This document shows, in pieces, positions 29,560 through 37,318 of a stretch of DNA of 54,161 bases. The translations under genes were made by a program, and so were the position numbers. Within the stretch, counting starts at the first letter, position 1; each line of letters begins with the position of its first letter. This stretch comes from RBG-16-66-20 sp049651845 (GTDB lineage Bacteria; Pseudomonadota; Gammaproteobacteria; Burkholderiales; SG8-39), in assembly GCA_049651845.1 (NCBI GenBank), contig JBASCW010000034.1:1-54161 (forward strand), read 5' to 3'. The notes under the pieces were generated by a model. That model was not told where the DNA came from. It searched no databases and worked only from the letters and a program-made list of their open reading frames with translations.

Positions 29560-29573
29560 TTGCTTTAGATCAA
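29560..29573 (+). promoter_or_regulatory. FNR/ANR-like box upstream of the radical SAM gene
   Basis: TTGCT-TTAG-ATCAA matches the FNR consensus TTGAT-N4-ATCAA at 9 of 10 positions. It is centred about 41 bp before the ATG at 29608. Oxygen-responsive control would suit an oxygen-sensitive radical SAM enzyme, but the match is a single site seen by eye. Confidence 0.4.
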
Positions 29574-29607
29574 GTCGCCCCTGTCGGCCGGGAGAAGAAT
29601 CGCCCGG

Positions 29608-30609
29608 ATGGGCGGCATCACCGAGCGCATCGACCGCATCACTCTCTTCACGGACGCTACGCGTTCTCCCGCGCCGCCGGTGCCGCGCAGCGTGAAGATC
29701 GAGCTCACCGCGCGCTGCGACTTCCAGTGCTTCTTCTGCGCCAGCGCCATGCGCCTGCGCGACAAAGCGGACATCGATCCGGCGTTCTTCCGCCGCATCC
29801 TGAAGCAGATGCGCGGGCTCGGCGTCGAGGAAATCGGCCTGTTCTATCTGGGCGAATCCTTCCTCTGCAAATGGCTGCCGGACGCCGTGCGCTACGCCAA
29901 GCAGGAGTGCGGTTATCCCTACGTGTTCCTCACCACCAACGGCCGCATGGCGACGCCCGAGCGCGTGTGCGAGTGCATGCAGGCGGGCCTGGACAGCCTC
30001 AAGTTCAGCTTCAATTTCGCCGACGCCGCCCAGTTCGCGCAGGTGACCGGCGTGCGCGCAGCCGATTTCGCGAAGGTCGAGGCGAACCTCAGGGCGGCAC
30101 GCGCGGCGCGCGACGAAGTCGAGCGGCAAACCGGCCACCGCTGTGGCCTGTATGCCTCGAGCATCCGCTACGACGACGAGCAGCAGGCGCGCATGCTGGA
30201 GGCCGTGGCGCGCATCCAGCCGTACGTGGACGAGCATTACTGGCTGCCGCTGTACGGGCAGGCGGGCCTCACCGCGGGCGCGCGCGGCACGGTCCCGACC
30301 GCGGGCAACCAGGGCCGCGTCGGCGCGCTGCGCAAGCCGCTGCCCTGCTGGTCGCTGTTCACCGAGGGGCACATCACCTACGACGGCCGGCTTTCGGCCT
30401 GCTGCTTCGACCACGACGGGCGCTTTGACATGGGCGACCTGAACGCGGAGACCTTCATGGAAGCCTGGCACGGCGAGCGGTTCCAAGCCCTGCGCTGCGC
30501 CAATCTGGCCGAAGACGTGTGCGGCACGGTCTGCGAGAGCTGCATCGCCTACAACGATGCGCCGCGCGTTCTCACGTCGCCGGACGTCATCAGGCAGGCC
30601 AATCCATAG
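29608..30609 (+). CDS. Radical SAM/SPASM domain protein
   Basis: A 333-residue radical SAM enzyme. The [4Fe-4S]-SAM motif is C37xxxC41xxC44 (CDFQCFFC). A partial TIM barrel follows (LFYLGESFLCKW, VFLTTNGRMATPERV, SLKFSFNFAD). The C-terminal SPASM-type region has many cysteines (PCWSLF, SACCFDHDGRFDMGDL, CGTVCESC), suggesting auxiliary Fe-S clusters as in peptide- or protein-modifying maturases. No precursor peptide or partner gene is visible nearby, so the substrate is unknown. Its 3' end overlaps the convergent gene by 61 bp. Confidence 0.88.
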   Translation: MGGITERIDRITLFTDATRSPAPPVPRSVKIELTARCDFQCFFCASAMRLRDKADIDPAFFRRILKQMRGLGVEEIGLFYLGESFLCKWLPDAVRYAKQECGYPYVFLTTNGRMATPERVCECMQAGLDSLKFSFNFADAAQFAQVTGVRAADFAKVEANLRAARAARDEVERQTGHRCGLYASSIRYDDEQQARMLEAVARIQPYVDEHYWLPLYGQAGLTAGARGTVPTAGNQGRVGALRKPLPCWSLFTEGHITYDGRLSACCFDHDGRFDMGDLNAETFMEAWHGERFQALRCANLAEDVCGTVCESCIAYNDAPRVLTSPDVIRQANP

Positions 30610-31160
30610 CAGCGGGCGAGCGTGCCGGGCCGCGCGCCATGGGCCGTCATGTTGCCGTCGGCAAACTCGGCCGCCACCATCGTTTCGATCGCATCCGCCG
30701 AATACCCGCTGATCAGCACGATCCAGTCCGCCGCCGCGTCGCCGCCGCGCAAGCGCTGCTCGGCCGTGGGCCCGGCGCCCGGCGTCGGGATGTTCTGCAG
30801 GAAGTGCGCCGCGACGTAGCCCCTCTGCCGCGGCAGGCCCGGCAGCAGCTCCGTGGACAGCCACGCTTCCAGCCCAGCCCTGTCCCGCGGGTCCGGCGAG
30901 CAGCGCACGCTCAGCAGGAACTGCCCGAGGCCCGCGCCGAAGCTCGAGTGCACCCGGCACAGGCTGCGCACCATGTTGCGGTGGTGCGGCATCATCTTGC
31001 GCGACCAGGACGTCGGATCGTTCAGGCGCTCGAGGTAGTCGCGGCCCGTGACCGTGGCTTCGCTCCCGATCTCGTAGAGCATGCAATAGCCGTTGCGGCC
31101 GTCGGTCGAGACCCAGCGCGTGCCACGCAGGAAGCCCGGGATCGACAGCCGCTCCGGCAT
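30549..31160 (-). CDS. EthD-like (dimeric alpha/beta barrel) hypothetical protein, probably 5'-disrupted
   Basis: 203 residues from the ATG at 31160 (MPERLSIPGFLRGTRWVSTD). Upstream the same frame continues with EAKDEFDDWHAHEH, typical of small dimeric-barrel proteins, and reaches an ATG at 31247 (MLGKAAVAIW). An in-frame TGA at 31215-31217 interrupts it, where a TGG (Trp) would be expected from AIWWDVP-like relatives. Either the gene is a pseudogene, the base is a sequencing error, or translation starts internally at MPERL. The 3' end overlaps the radical SAM gene tail-to-tail. Function unknown. Confidence 0.55.
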   Translation of the reverse strand: MPERLSIPGFLRGTRWVSTDGRNGYCMLYEIGSEATVTGRDYLERLNDPTSWSRKMMPHHRNMVRSLCRVHSSFGAGLGQFLLSVRCSPDPRDRAGLEAWLSTELLPGLPRQRGYVAAHFLQNIPTPGAGPTAEQRLRGGDAAADWIVLISGYSADAIETMVAAEFADGNMTAHGARPGTLARCYGLACLMTSGDVRTRGASL

Positions 31161-31269
31161 GTGCTCGTGCGCGTGCCAGTCGTCGAACTCGTCCTTCGCC
31201 TCGAGCGGGACGTCTCACCAGATCGCCACGGCAGCTTTGCCGAGCATCAACCCGGCCTCTGCAGTCGGT

Positions 31270-32403
31270 TCATTGCGCGATCAGCTCGGGGCCGATCTCG
31301 GCGATGCTGCGCGCGCCGCAGAGCTGCATCGTGCGCACCAGCTCGTCACCGAGGATGTCGAGCGCGCGCGCCGCGCCCGCCTCGCCGGCCGCGCTCACGC
31401 CGTAGAACATCGCGCGGCCGACCATCACCGCCTCGGCGCCGCGCGCGAGCGCCTTGACGACGTCGCCGCCGCGGCGGATGCCGCCATCCAGCAGCACGCT
31501 GCCCTTGCTGCCGATCGCGCGCACCACGCCCGGCAGCGCATCGAAGGAGGCGATTTCGCCGTCGAGCTGGCGGCCACCGTGGTTGGAGACGATCACGCCC
31601 TCGCAGCCGACCGAGATCGCGATCTCCGCGTCGCGCGGATCGACCACGCCCTTGACCAGCAGCTTGCCGGGCCAGGCATCACGCACGCGCTTCACGACCT
31701 CCCAATCGAGCGCCGGATCCTGGTTGCGGCCGACCGAGGACGCGAGCTCGCGGGGTTCGGCATGGTAATCGCCCATGCCGGCAAGGTTTTCGAGCTGCGG
31801 CACGCCGCGCAGCAGCATGTCCAGCGCCCAGGCCGGCCGCGTGGCGAAGTCGAGCACGTTCTTCGGCGTGAAGCGGAACGGGATCGAGAAATCGTTGCGG
31901 AAATCGCGCTCGCGCTTGCCGCCCACCGGCAGGTCCGCGGTCACCATCACCGTGTCGTAGCCAGCCCGGCGCGCGCGCTCCAGCAGGCCGAACGTGTACT
32001 CGCGTTCCTTGAAAAAGTAGGCCTGGAACCAGAGGCGCCCGCGCGTCTCGGCCGCCACCCTTTCGATGCTCGCTGTCGCCGCGGTCGAGAGCGAGAACGG
32101 GATGCCGCGCGCCGCCGCCGCCCGCGCCACCGCGACGTCGCCGCCGCGCCAGCCGAAGCCGAGCGCCCCGGTGGGCGCGACCGCGATCGGCAACTTCGCA
32201 GGCTTGCCCAGAATGGAGGTCTCTGTGGAGACTTGCGCAACCCCAACAAGAACTCTTCTGTTCAAGAGAACTTCCTCGAAGGCGGCGCGATTCTGCCGCA
32301 GCGTGAGCTCGTCCTCCGCGCCGCCGTCGATGAAGTCGAACACCGCGCGCGGCAGCCTGCGTTTCGCCGCGCGTCGAAGTTCCTCGATGGAAAACGCCTG
32401 CAT
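31270..32403 (-). CDS. FMN-dependent alpha-hydroxy-acid oxidase/dehydrogenase
   Basis: A 377-residue glycolate oxidase/L-lactate dehydrogenase-family flavoenzyme. Seen: FDFIDGGAEDELTLRQNR, APTGALGFGWRGGDVAVARAAA, WFQAYFFKE, MVTADLPVGGKRERDFRN, the lysine in LLVKGVVDPRDAE, and the catalytic VSNHGGRQLDG with His and Arg. The final GRAMFYGVSAAGEAG binds FMN phosphate. The exact substrate (lactate, mandelate, glycolate) cannot be told. ATG at 32403 follows a strong GGAGGGGGG. It diverges from the MFS gene, 46 bp away. Confidence 0.9.
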   Translation of the reverse strand: MQAFSIEELRRAAKRRLPRAVFDFIDGGAEDELTLRQNRAAFEEVLLNRRVLVGVAQVSTETSILGKPAKLPIAVAPTGALGFGWRGGDVAVARAAAARGIPFSLSTAATASIERVAAETRGRLWFQAYFFKEREYTFGLLERARRAGYDTVMVTADLPVGGKRERDFRNDFSIPFRFTPKNVLDFATRPAWALDMLLRGVPQLENLAGMGDYHAEPRELASSVGRNQDPALDWEVVKRVRDAWPGKLLVKGVVDPRDAEIAISVGCEGVIVSNHGGRQLDGEIASFDALPGVVRAIGSKGSVLLDGGIRRGGDVVKALARGAEAVMVGRAMFYGVSAAGEAGAARALDILGDELVRTMQLCGARSIAEIGPELIAQ

Positions 32404-32449
32404 AATCCCCCCTCCGTGCATTGTAACCAGCGCCCGCGCAGCGATTCCC

Positions 32450-33712
32450 GTGCCCCTGCCGCATAGCCTGAGGGCGTTTCGCCACCGCGATTACCGCCTG
32501 TACTTCGTGGGCCAGGGCGTGTCGCAGACCGGCACCTGGCTGCAGCTGATCGCCACCAGCTGGCTCATCTACCACCTTTCGGGCTCGGCGTTCATGCTGG
32601 GCCTTGCCACTTTCATGCTGCACATCCCGCTGCTCGTGCTCGGGCCCTTCGCGGGCGTCTGGGTGGACCGGCAGAAAAAGCGCAAGGTGCTCCTCATCAC
32701 CCAGAACGTCGCCTTCGCGCAGTCGCTCGCGATGCTGCTGCTGGTCGCCGCGGGCCAGGTCGCGATCTGGCACCTGATCCTCGCCAACCTGGTGCTGGGC
32801 CTGGTGAACGCATTCGACTCGCCGGCGCGCCAGTCGCAGCTGGTCGAGCTGGTCGGCGGCCGCGAGGACCTGCCCAACGCCATCGCCTTCAGCTCGGCGC
32901 TCATGAACGGCGCGCGCTTCGTAGGGCCCATGATCGGCGGCGCCGTGATCGCTGCCTTCGGCGAGGTCTGGGGATTCGGCCTGAACAGCATCCTGCGGCT
33001 TGCGGTGATCGCGGCGCTGCTCATGATCCGCGCGCAGCCGATGCCCACGGAAAAGAGCACCGAGGGCTGGCTCGCGCAGCTCGCGGCGGGCTTCCGCTAC
33101 GCCTATGGTTTCCTGCCCTCGCGCAGCGCGCTGCTGCTCGTTTCCGCGGTGAGCTTCTCGGTCCAGCCCTACCAGTCGCTCGCGCCCTATTTCGCGCGCG
33201 ACGTGTTCCACGGCGGCTCCGAGGTCCTCGGCTACCTGATCGGCGCAGGCGGCTTCGGCGCGGTGGCGGGCATGGTCTACCTCGCGATGCGACCCTCGAT
33301 CCGCGGCCTGCTCACGCTCATGCCCTTCACCGGCGGCGCCGCGGGCCTTGCACTCGTCACCTTCACCTTCACCGGCTCGCTGTGGCTCGCCCTGCCGATG
33401 CTGTTCCTCGTGGGCATGGGCACCATGCTCTCGGCCGCCTCGACCAACACCGTGCTGCAGACCATCGTGGAGGACCGCATGCGCGCCCGGGTGATGTCCA
33501 TCTACATGATGTCCTTCCTCGGCGTGACGCCCCTGGGTGCGCTCGCCGCCGGCGCGCTCGCCGAGCGCATCGGCCCGCCCATGACGCTGGCCCTGGGCGG
33601 TGCCCTCGCCCTCGCCGCCGCCTTCACCTATTGGTTGACGCTGCCGAAAATCCGCGCCGCCATCCGCCCGGTCTACCAAAAATTGGGTATCGTTCCACGC
33701 GCGGACGAATGA
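32450..33712 (+). CDS. MFS transporter (EntS/DUF894-like exporter)
   Basis: A 420-residue inner-membrane carrier with about 10-12 hydrophobic segments. It begins LRAFRHRDYRLYFVGQGVSQTGTWLQLIATSWLIY and contains the loop motif GVWVDRQKKRKVLL (GxxxDRxxRR type) and FDSPARQSQLVELV. This pattern is typical of MFS_3 exporters related to enterobactin exporter EntS. Substrate unknown. A GTG at 32450 is the start that fits the family; no ATG is available nearer. It is followed after 16 nt by the ThDP enzyme. Confidence 0.87.
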   Translation: MPLPHSLRAFRHRDYRLYFVGQGVSQTGTWLQLIATSWLIYHLSGSAFMLGLATFMLHIPLLVLGPFAGVWVDRQKKRKVLLITQNVAFAQSLAMLLLVAAGQVAIWHLILANLVLGLVNAFDSPARQSQLVELVGGREDLPNAIAFSSALMNGARFVGPMIGGAVIAAFGEVWGFGLNSILRLAVIAALLMIRAQPMPTEKSTEGWLAQLAAGFRYAYGFLPSRSALLLVSAVSFSVQPYQSLAPYFARDVFHGGSEVLGYLIGAGGFGAVAGMVYLAMRPSIRGLLTLMPFTGGAAGLALVTFTFTGSLWLALPMLFLVGMGTMLSAASTNTVLQTIVEDRMRARVMSIYMMSFLGVTPLGALAAGALAERIGPPMTLALGGALALAAAFTYWLTLPKIRAAIRPVYQKLGIVPRADE

Positions 33713-33728
33713 GGAGGAACCCGCGCAA

Positions 33729-35405
33729 ATGAGCCAGATGACCGGCGCCGAGGCGATGGTGCGCATGCTGCAGTTGCACGGCGTAAAGCACATATTCGGC
33801 CTGTGCGGCGACACCAGCCTGCCGTTCTACGACGCGCTCGCGCGCCTCGACCACGGCATGCTGCACATCCTGACGCGGGACGAGCGCTCGGCGGCGTATA
33901 TGGCGGACGGCTACGCGCGCGTGAGCGGACGCGTGGGCGTGTGCGAGGGGCCTTCGGGGGGCGGCGCGACATATCTGCTGCCCGGCATCGTGGAGGCGAA
34001 CGAGAGCTCGATCCCGGTGCTCGGCATCACCACCGACATCGCCACCACCTCGCGCGGGCGCTACGCGCTCACCGAACTGGATCAGGAAGCGCTGTATCGG
34101 CCGCTCACCAAGCGCACTGAAGTCATCGACCGGTCCGATAAGCTGCCCGAAGCCGTGCGGCGCGCCTTCCGCGCCATGACCAGCGGCCGGCCGGGTGCCG
34201 CGCATCTGGGCCTGCCTTTCGACGTGCAGACCGGCCAGGTGCCGCAAGCCAGCGTCTGGGCCGACGAGGCGCTCGGCCGCTATCCCTCGCGCCGCGAAGC
34301 CCCGGATGCGGAGGCGGTCGCGCAAGCCGCCGACGCGCTGCGCTCGGCGAAACTGCCGATTTTCGTCTGCGGCGGCGGCGTGGTCATCGCCGGCGCGCAA
34401 GCCGAGCTTGCCGCGCTCGCCGAGCTGCTCGGCGCGCCGGTGGCCACCACCGTGAGCGGCCAGGGCAGCCTGCCCGAGGACCACCCGCTTTGCCTTGGCG
34501 TCGTCGGCTCCAACGGCGGCACGCTGCCCACGCGCGAGGCGCTCTCGAAGGCCGACCTGGTGGTGTTCGCAGGCTGCCGCGCGGGTTCGGTGACCACCGA
34601 GCGCTGGCGCTATCCGGCGCCCGGCACGCGCATCCTGCACATCGACGCCGATCCGATGGTGCCCGGCGCGAACTATCCGACCGAAGTGGCGCTCGTGGGC
34701 GATGCGAGGCTGACTCTTGCCGCCCTGATTTCCGAAATGACTTTCATAGAGAAGAAAGCAGGCGTTCAGGTCGTCAAGGAGGCCAAGGACAGGAAGTTCT
34801 CCGAATTCCGCGCCCTGGCAGCGCGCGACGACGTGCCGATCCTGCCGGAGCGCATCGTTGCTGCACTGCACGAGATCCTGCCGCGGGACGCGACGGTGGT
34901 CTGCGACCCGGGTACGCCCTGCCCCTATTTCTCCGCTTACTACGAGTTCCTCGAGGCCGGGCGCCATTTCATCTCCAACCGGGCGCACGGGGCGCTCGGC
35001 TACTCGATGGCAGCCGCCCTCGGCGCGCATATCGGGCGCCCCGCCACGAAAACCGTCTCGGTGATGGGCGACGGCAGCTTCGGCTTCACCGCCGGCGAGA
35101 TGGAGACGCTGGTGCGCCTGAAGGCGCCGGTGATGATGGTGGTGATCTCCAACAGCACCTACGGCTGGATCAAGGCGGGCCAGAAGTCGGGCTTCGGCCA
35201 GCGCTATTTCTCGGTGGATTTTTCGCGCACCGACCATGCCCGGGTCGCGGAAGCCTTCGGGGTCAAGGCCTTCAGAGTCGACAAGCCGGATGAACTCAAG
35301 CCCGCGCTCGCTGCCGCTGCCGAATACGGCGGGCCCGCATTGGTCGATGTCATCACCCAACCGCTGCACGAGGCGCGCGCGCCCGTGAGCGAATGGATTG
35401 CCTAG
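33729..35405 (+). CDS. Thiamine-diphosphate-dependent enzyme, acetolactate-synthase/benzoylformate-decarboxylase type
   Basis: A 558-residue three-domain ThDP enzyme. The PYR domain carries the catalytic Glu in TRDERSAAYMADGYAR, a central domain binds or once bound FAD/ADP, and the C-terminal PP domain has the ThDP motif GDGSFGFTAGEM...SNSTYGW. The canonical second NN is NS here. The gene is followed closely by an acyl-CoA synthetase, so a catabolic carboligase or decarboxylase is likelier than branched-chain amino acid synthesis. No small regulatory subunit is nearby. AGGAGG precedes the ATG. Confidence 0.85.
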   Translation: MSQMTGAEAMVRMLQLHGVKHIFGLCGDTSLPFYDALARLDHGMLHILTRDERSAAYMADGYARVSGRVGVCEGPSGGGATYLLPGIVEANESSIPVLGITTDIATTSRGRYALTELDQEALYRPLTKRTEVIDRSDKLPEAVRRAFRAMTSGRPGAAHLGLPFDVQTGQVPQASVWADEALGRYPSRREAPDAEAVAQAADALRSAKLPIFVCGGGVVIAGAQAELAALAELLGAPVATTVSGQGSLPEDHPLCLGVVGSNGGTLPTREALSKADLVVFAGCRAGSVTTERWRYPAPGTRILHIDADPMVPGANYPTEVALVGDARLTLAALISEMTFIEKKAGVQVVKEAKDRKFSEFRALAARDDVPILPERIVAALHEILPRDATVVCDPGTPCPYFSAYYEFLEAGRHFISNRAHGALGYSMAAALGAHIGRPATKTVSVMGDGSFGFTAGEMETLVRLKAPVMMVVISNSTYGWIKAGQKSGFGQRYFSVDFSRTDHARVAEAFGVKAFRVDKPDELKPALAAAAEYGGPALVDVITQPLHEARAPVSEWIA

Positions 35406-35416
35406 GACGCCCAGCC

Positions 35417-36943
35417 ATGGCCGAAACGATCCTCGATGCCGTGCGGCGCCACGCGCGCGAGCGCGGCGGCGAGCTCGCCTACTGGACGCCTGCACGCACC
35501 TGGACCTTCGCGGAGGTGGATAGTGCCTCCAACCGCATCGCGCAGGGGCTGAAGAGCCTGGGCGTGGGCGCCGGCGACCGCGTTGCCTGCCTCACCAAGC
35601 TCACCGCGGACTGCGTGGCGCTGGTGCTTGCCGCCAACAAGCTGGGCGCCGTCTGCATGCCGGTCAACTGGCGGCTGGCGCCGCCTGAAGTCGACTACAT
35701 CGTGGACAACGGCAAGGCGAAGCTGATGATGGCCGACGCCGCGTTCCCGTACTCGAAGCTCCAGACTTTCGTCACGGAACAATTCTCATCCTGGTACGGG
35801 CAATTCGAGGCCAGGGACCCCGGCAACATGCCGGAGCTGGACGACACGGCCCTCCAGCTCTACTCGTCGGGCACCACCGGGCTGCCGAAGGGGGTGGAGC
35901 TCACGCACCGCAACCTGATGGTGAGCATGACCCAGGCGGTGGCCGAGGCGATCGGCTATCAAGGCGCGCCGGACGTGATGCTGAACGCGTTGCCGGCGTA
36001 CCACATCGCAGGCGTAGGCGTGGCGCTGCTCACCGCGTCCAAGGGCGGCTCGAGCGTGCTCTACCCGGACTTCGACCCGGCGAAGGTGGTTGCCGCGATC
36101 GGCGAGCATCGCATCACGCACTCGTTCCTCGTGCCGGCGATGATCCAGTTCATGCTGCAGGTACCCGGCGCCGCGCAGGCCGACTATTCGTCGCTCAAAG
36201 GCATCTCCTACGGCGCCTCGCCGATCTCCGAGAAGGTGCTGCTGGACGCCATGCGCACCTTCAAGTGCCGCTTCATGCAGGTCTACGGCCTGACCGAGAC
36301 CACGGGCGCGGTGACTTGCCTGCCGCCCGAGGACCACGACCCGGGCGGCCCGAAGCAGCAGCTGCTGCGCTCGGCCGGCAAACCCATCCAAGGCGTCGAG
36401 CTGCGCGTGACCGACGCCGCCGGCGAGGACTGCGCGCCGGGCGAGGTCGGCGAAGTCTGGATCCGCACCGCCCAGAACATGAAGGGCTACTGGGCCAACG
36501 CGAAGGCCACCGCCGACGCTTTCGTGGACCGCCGGCCGGACGGCATGGGCTGGTTCCGCTCGGGCGACGCCGGGTATCTTAAGGACGGCTACCTGTTCCT
36601 GCACGACCGCATCAAGGACATGATCGTCTCGGGCGGCGAGAACATCTACCCGGCCGAGGTCGAGAACGTCCTGATGCAGCACTCGGCGGTGGCCGACGGC
36701 GCGGTGATCGGCGTGCCGGACGACAAGTGGGGCGAGGCAGTGAAGGCGGTGGTGGTGCTGAGACCCGGCTCGAAGGCGACCCAGGCCGAGATCATCGAGT
36801 TCATGCGCAGCCGCCTCGCGCACTTCAAGTGCCCGAAATCGGTGGACTTCATGGGCGCGATTCCGCGCAACCCGACCGGCAAGATCCTCAAGCGGGTGCT
36901 GCGCGAGCCTTACTGGAAGGGAAAGACGAGAAGGGTGAACTGA
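35417..36943 (+). CDS. Long/medium-chain acyl-CoA synthetase (AMP-forming)
   Basis: A 508-residue ANL-superfamily ligase. The ATP-binding P-loop is YSSGTTGLPKGVE, A5-type motif YGLTETTGAVT, GWFRSGDAGYLKDGYLFLHDR, then the A8 hinge DRIKDMIVSGGENIYPAEVE, and the catalytic lysine near the C-terminus in NPTGKILKR. It probably activates a fatty or aryl acid. It starts 11 nt after the ThDP enzyme (ATG at 35417) and is probably in one operon with it and the MFS gene. Confidence 0.9.
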   Translation: MAETILDAVRRHARERGGELAYWTPARTWTFAEVDSASNRIAQGLKSLGVGAGDRVACLTKLTADCVALVLAANKLGAVCMPVNWRLAPPEVDYIVDNGKAKLMMADAAFPYSKLQTFVTEQFSSWYGQFEARDPGNMPELDDTALQLYSSGTTGLPKGVELTHRNLMVSMTQAVAEAIGYQGAPDVMLNALPAYHIAGVGVALLTASKGGSSVLYPDFDPAKVVAAIGEHRITHSFLVPAMIQFMLQVPGAAQADYSSLKGISYGASPISEKVLLDAMRTFKCRFMQVYGLTETTGAVTCLPPEDHDPGGPKQQLLRSAGKPIQGVELRVTDAAGEDCAPGEVGEVWIRTAQNMKGYWANAKATADAFVDRRPDGMGWFRSGDAGYLKDGYLFLHDRIKDMIVSGGENIYPAEVENVLMQHSAVADGAVIGVPDDKWGEAVKAVVVLRPGSKATQAEIIEFMRSRLAHFKCPKSVDFMGAIPRNPTGKILKRVLREPYWKGKTRRVN

Positions 36944-36963
36944 AGCGGAACCGGGGAGGAATT

Positions 36964-37004
36964 GCGGACGGCCGCGGAGCAGCCCGGAAACCCGAGCCGT
37001 CCGC
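36964..37004. terminator. Long-stem hairpin between convergent transcription units
   Basis: GCGGACGGC (36964-36972) pairs perfectly with GCCGTCCGC (36996-37004) across a 23-nt loop. It lies 20 nt after the acyl-CoA synthetase stop on the plus strand and 14 nt after the micro-ORF stop on the minus strand, so it may end both. There is no T-run directly after it; a T-rich tract begins about 17 nt further on the plus strand. Confidence 0.45.
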
Positions 37005-37018
37005 AGTCGTCTAACTAA

Positions 37019-37063
37019 CTACTTCTTTTTTTTGCCTTTTTTCTTGGCTTTTTTCTTCGCCAT
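37019..37063 (-). CDS. 14-residue lysine-rich micro-ORF
   Basis: The minus strand reads ATG GCG AAG ... TAG, encoding MAKKKAKKKGKKKK: 10 lysines in 14 residues, with A-runs of 6, 6 and 8 nt. A perfect AAGGAG lies 8 nt upstream of the ATG, and a good promoter is found at 37260-37288, giving a leader of about 190 nt. I do not recognise a named family. It could be a nucleic-acid-binding peptide, a regulatory leader, or a ribosome-stalling sequence, since poly-lysine/poly-A stretches slow ribosomes. Too short for codon statistics; support comes from the ribosome site and promoter. Confidence 0.45.
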   Translation of the reverse strand: MAKKKAKKKGKKKK

Positions 37064-37255
37064 GGCAGGCTCCTTAGAGGGTTGGGAACAACAACACGCA
37101 CGCACCTCGCTCATCGAAGCGCGCGCGATTCAAGCACCGGAGATGGCTCCGATGCGCTGAATTCCGAAAGCGGGAAACTACCGAAGAGGAAAACTGAAGC
37201 GCAACGATTGACCTTGAACTAGGCAATGCTGCGACGTTTGGTAGTGATCACGAGC

Positions 37256-37288
37256 GTGATTAATACATGATTAATCACAACTGTGCAA
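37256..37288 (-). promoter_or_regulatory. Sigma-70-like promoter with overlapping palindromic operator
   Basis: On the minus strand, TTGCAC (37283-37288) and TATTAA (37260-37265) are separated by exactly 17 bp. A perfect inverted repeat, GTGATTAAT-ACATG-ATTAATCAC (37256-37278), covers the -10 and the spacer, the expected place for a repressor. Transcription would run toward the micro-ORF at 37063. A further palindrome GTGATCAC lies at 37243-37250. Confidence 0.6.
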
Positions 37289-37318
37289 CTTTGATCGCGC
37301 GCTTCGGCGCGCGCGCGC

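Noticed and set aside
31679..33814. 711-codon minus-strand frame
   Set aside because: Antisense or out-of-frame shadow of the MFS gene and the alpha-hydroxy-acid oxidase; low-complexity Gly/His/Glu translation.
33729..35405. Annotation as acetolactate synthase large subunit (ilvB/ilvI)
   Set aside because: No small subunit or ilvC follows, and the neighbouring genes are an acyl-CoA synthetase and an exporter, so a catabolic ThDP enzyme is likelier.
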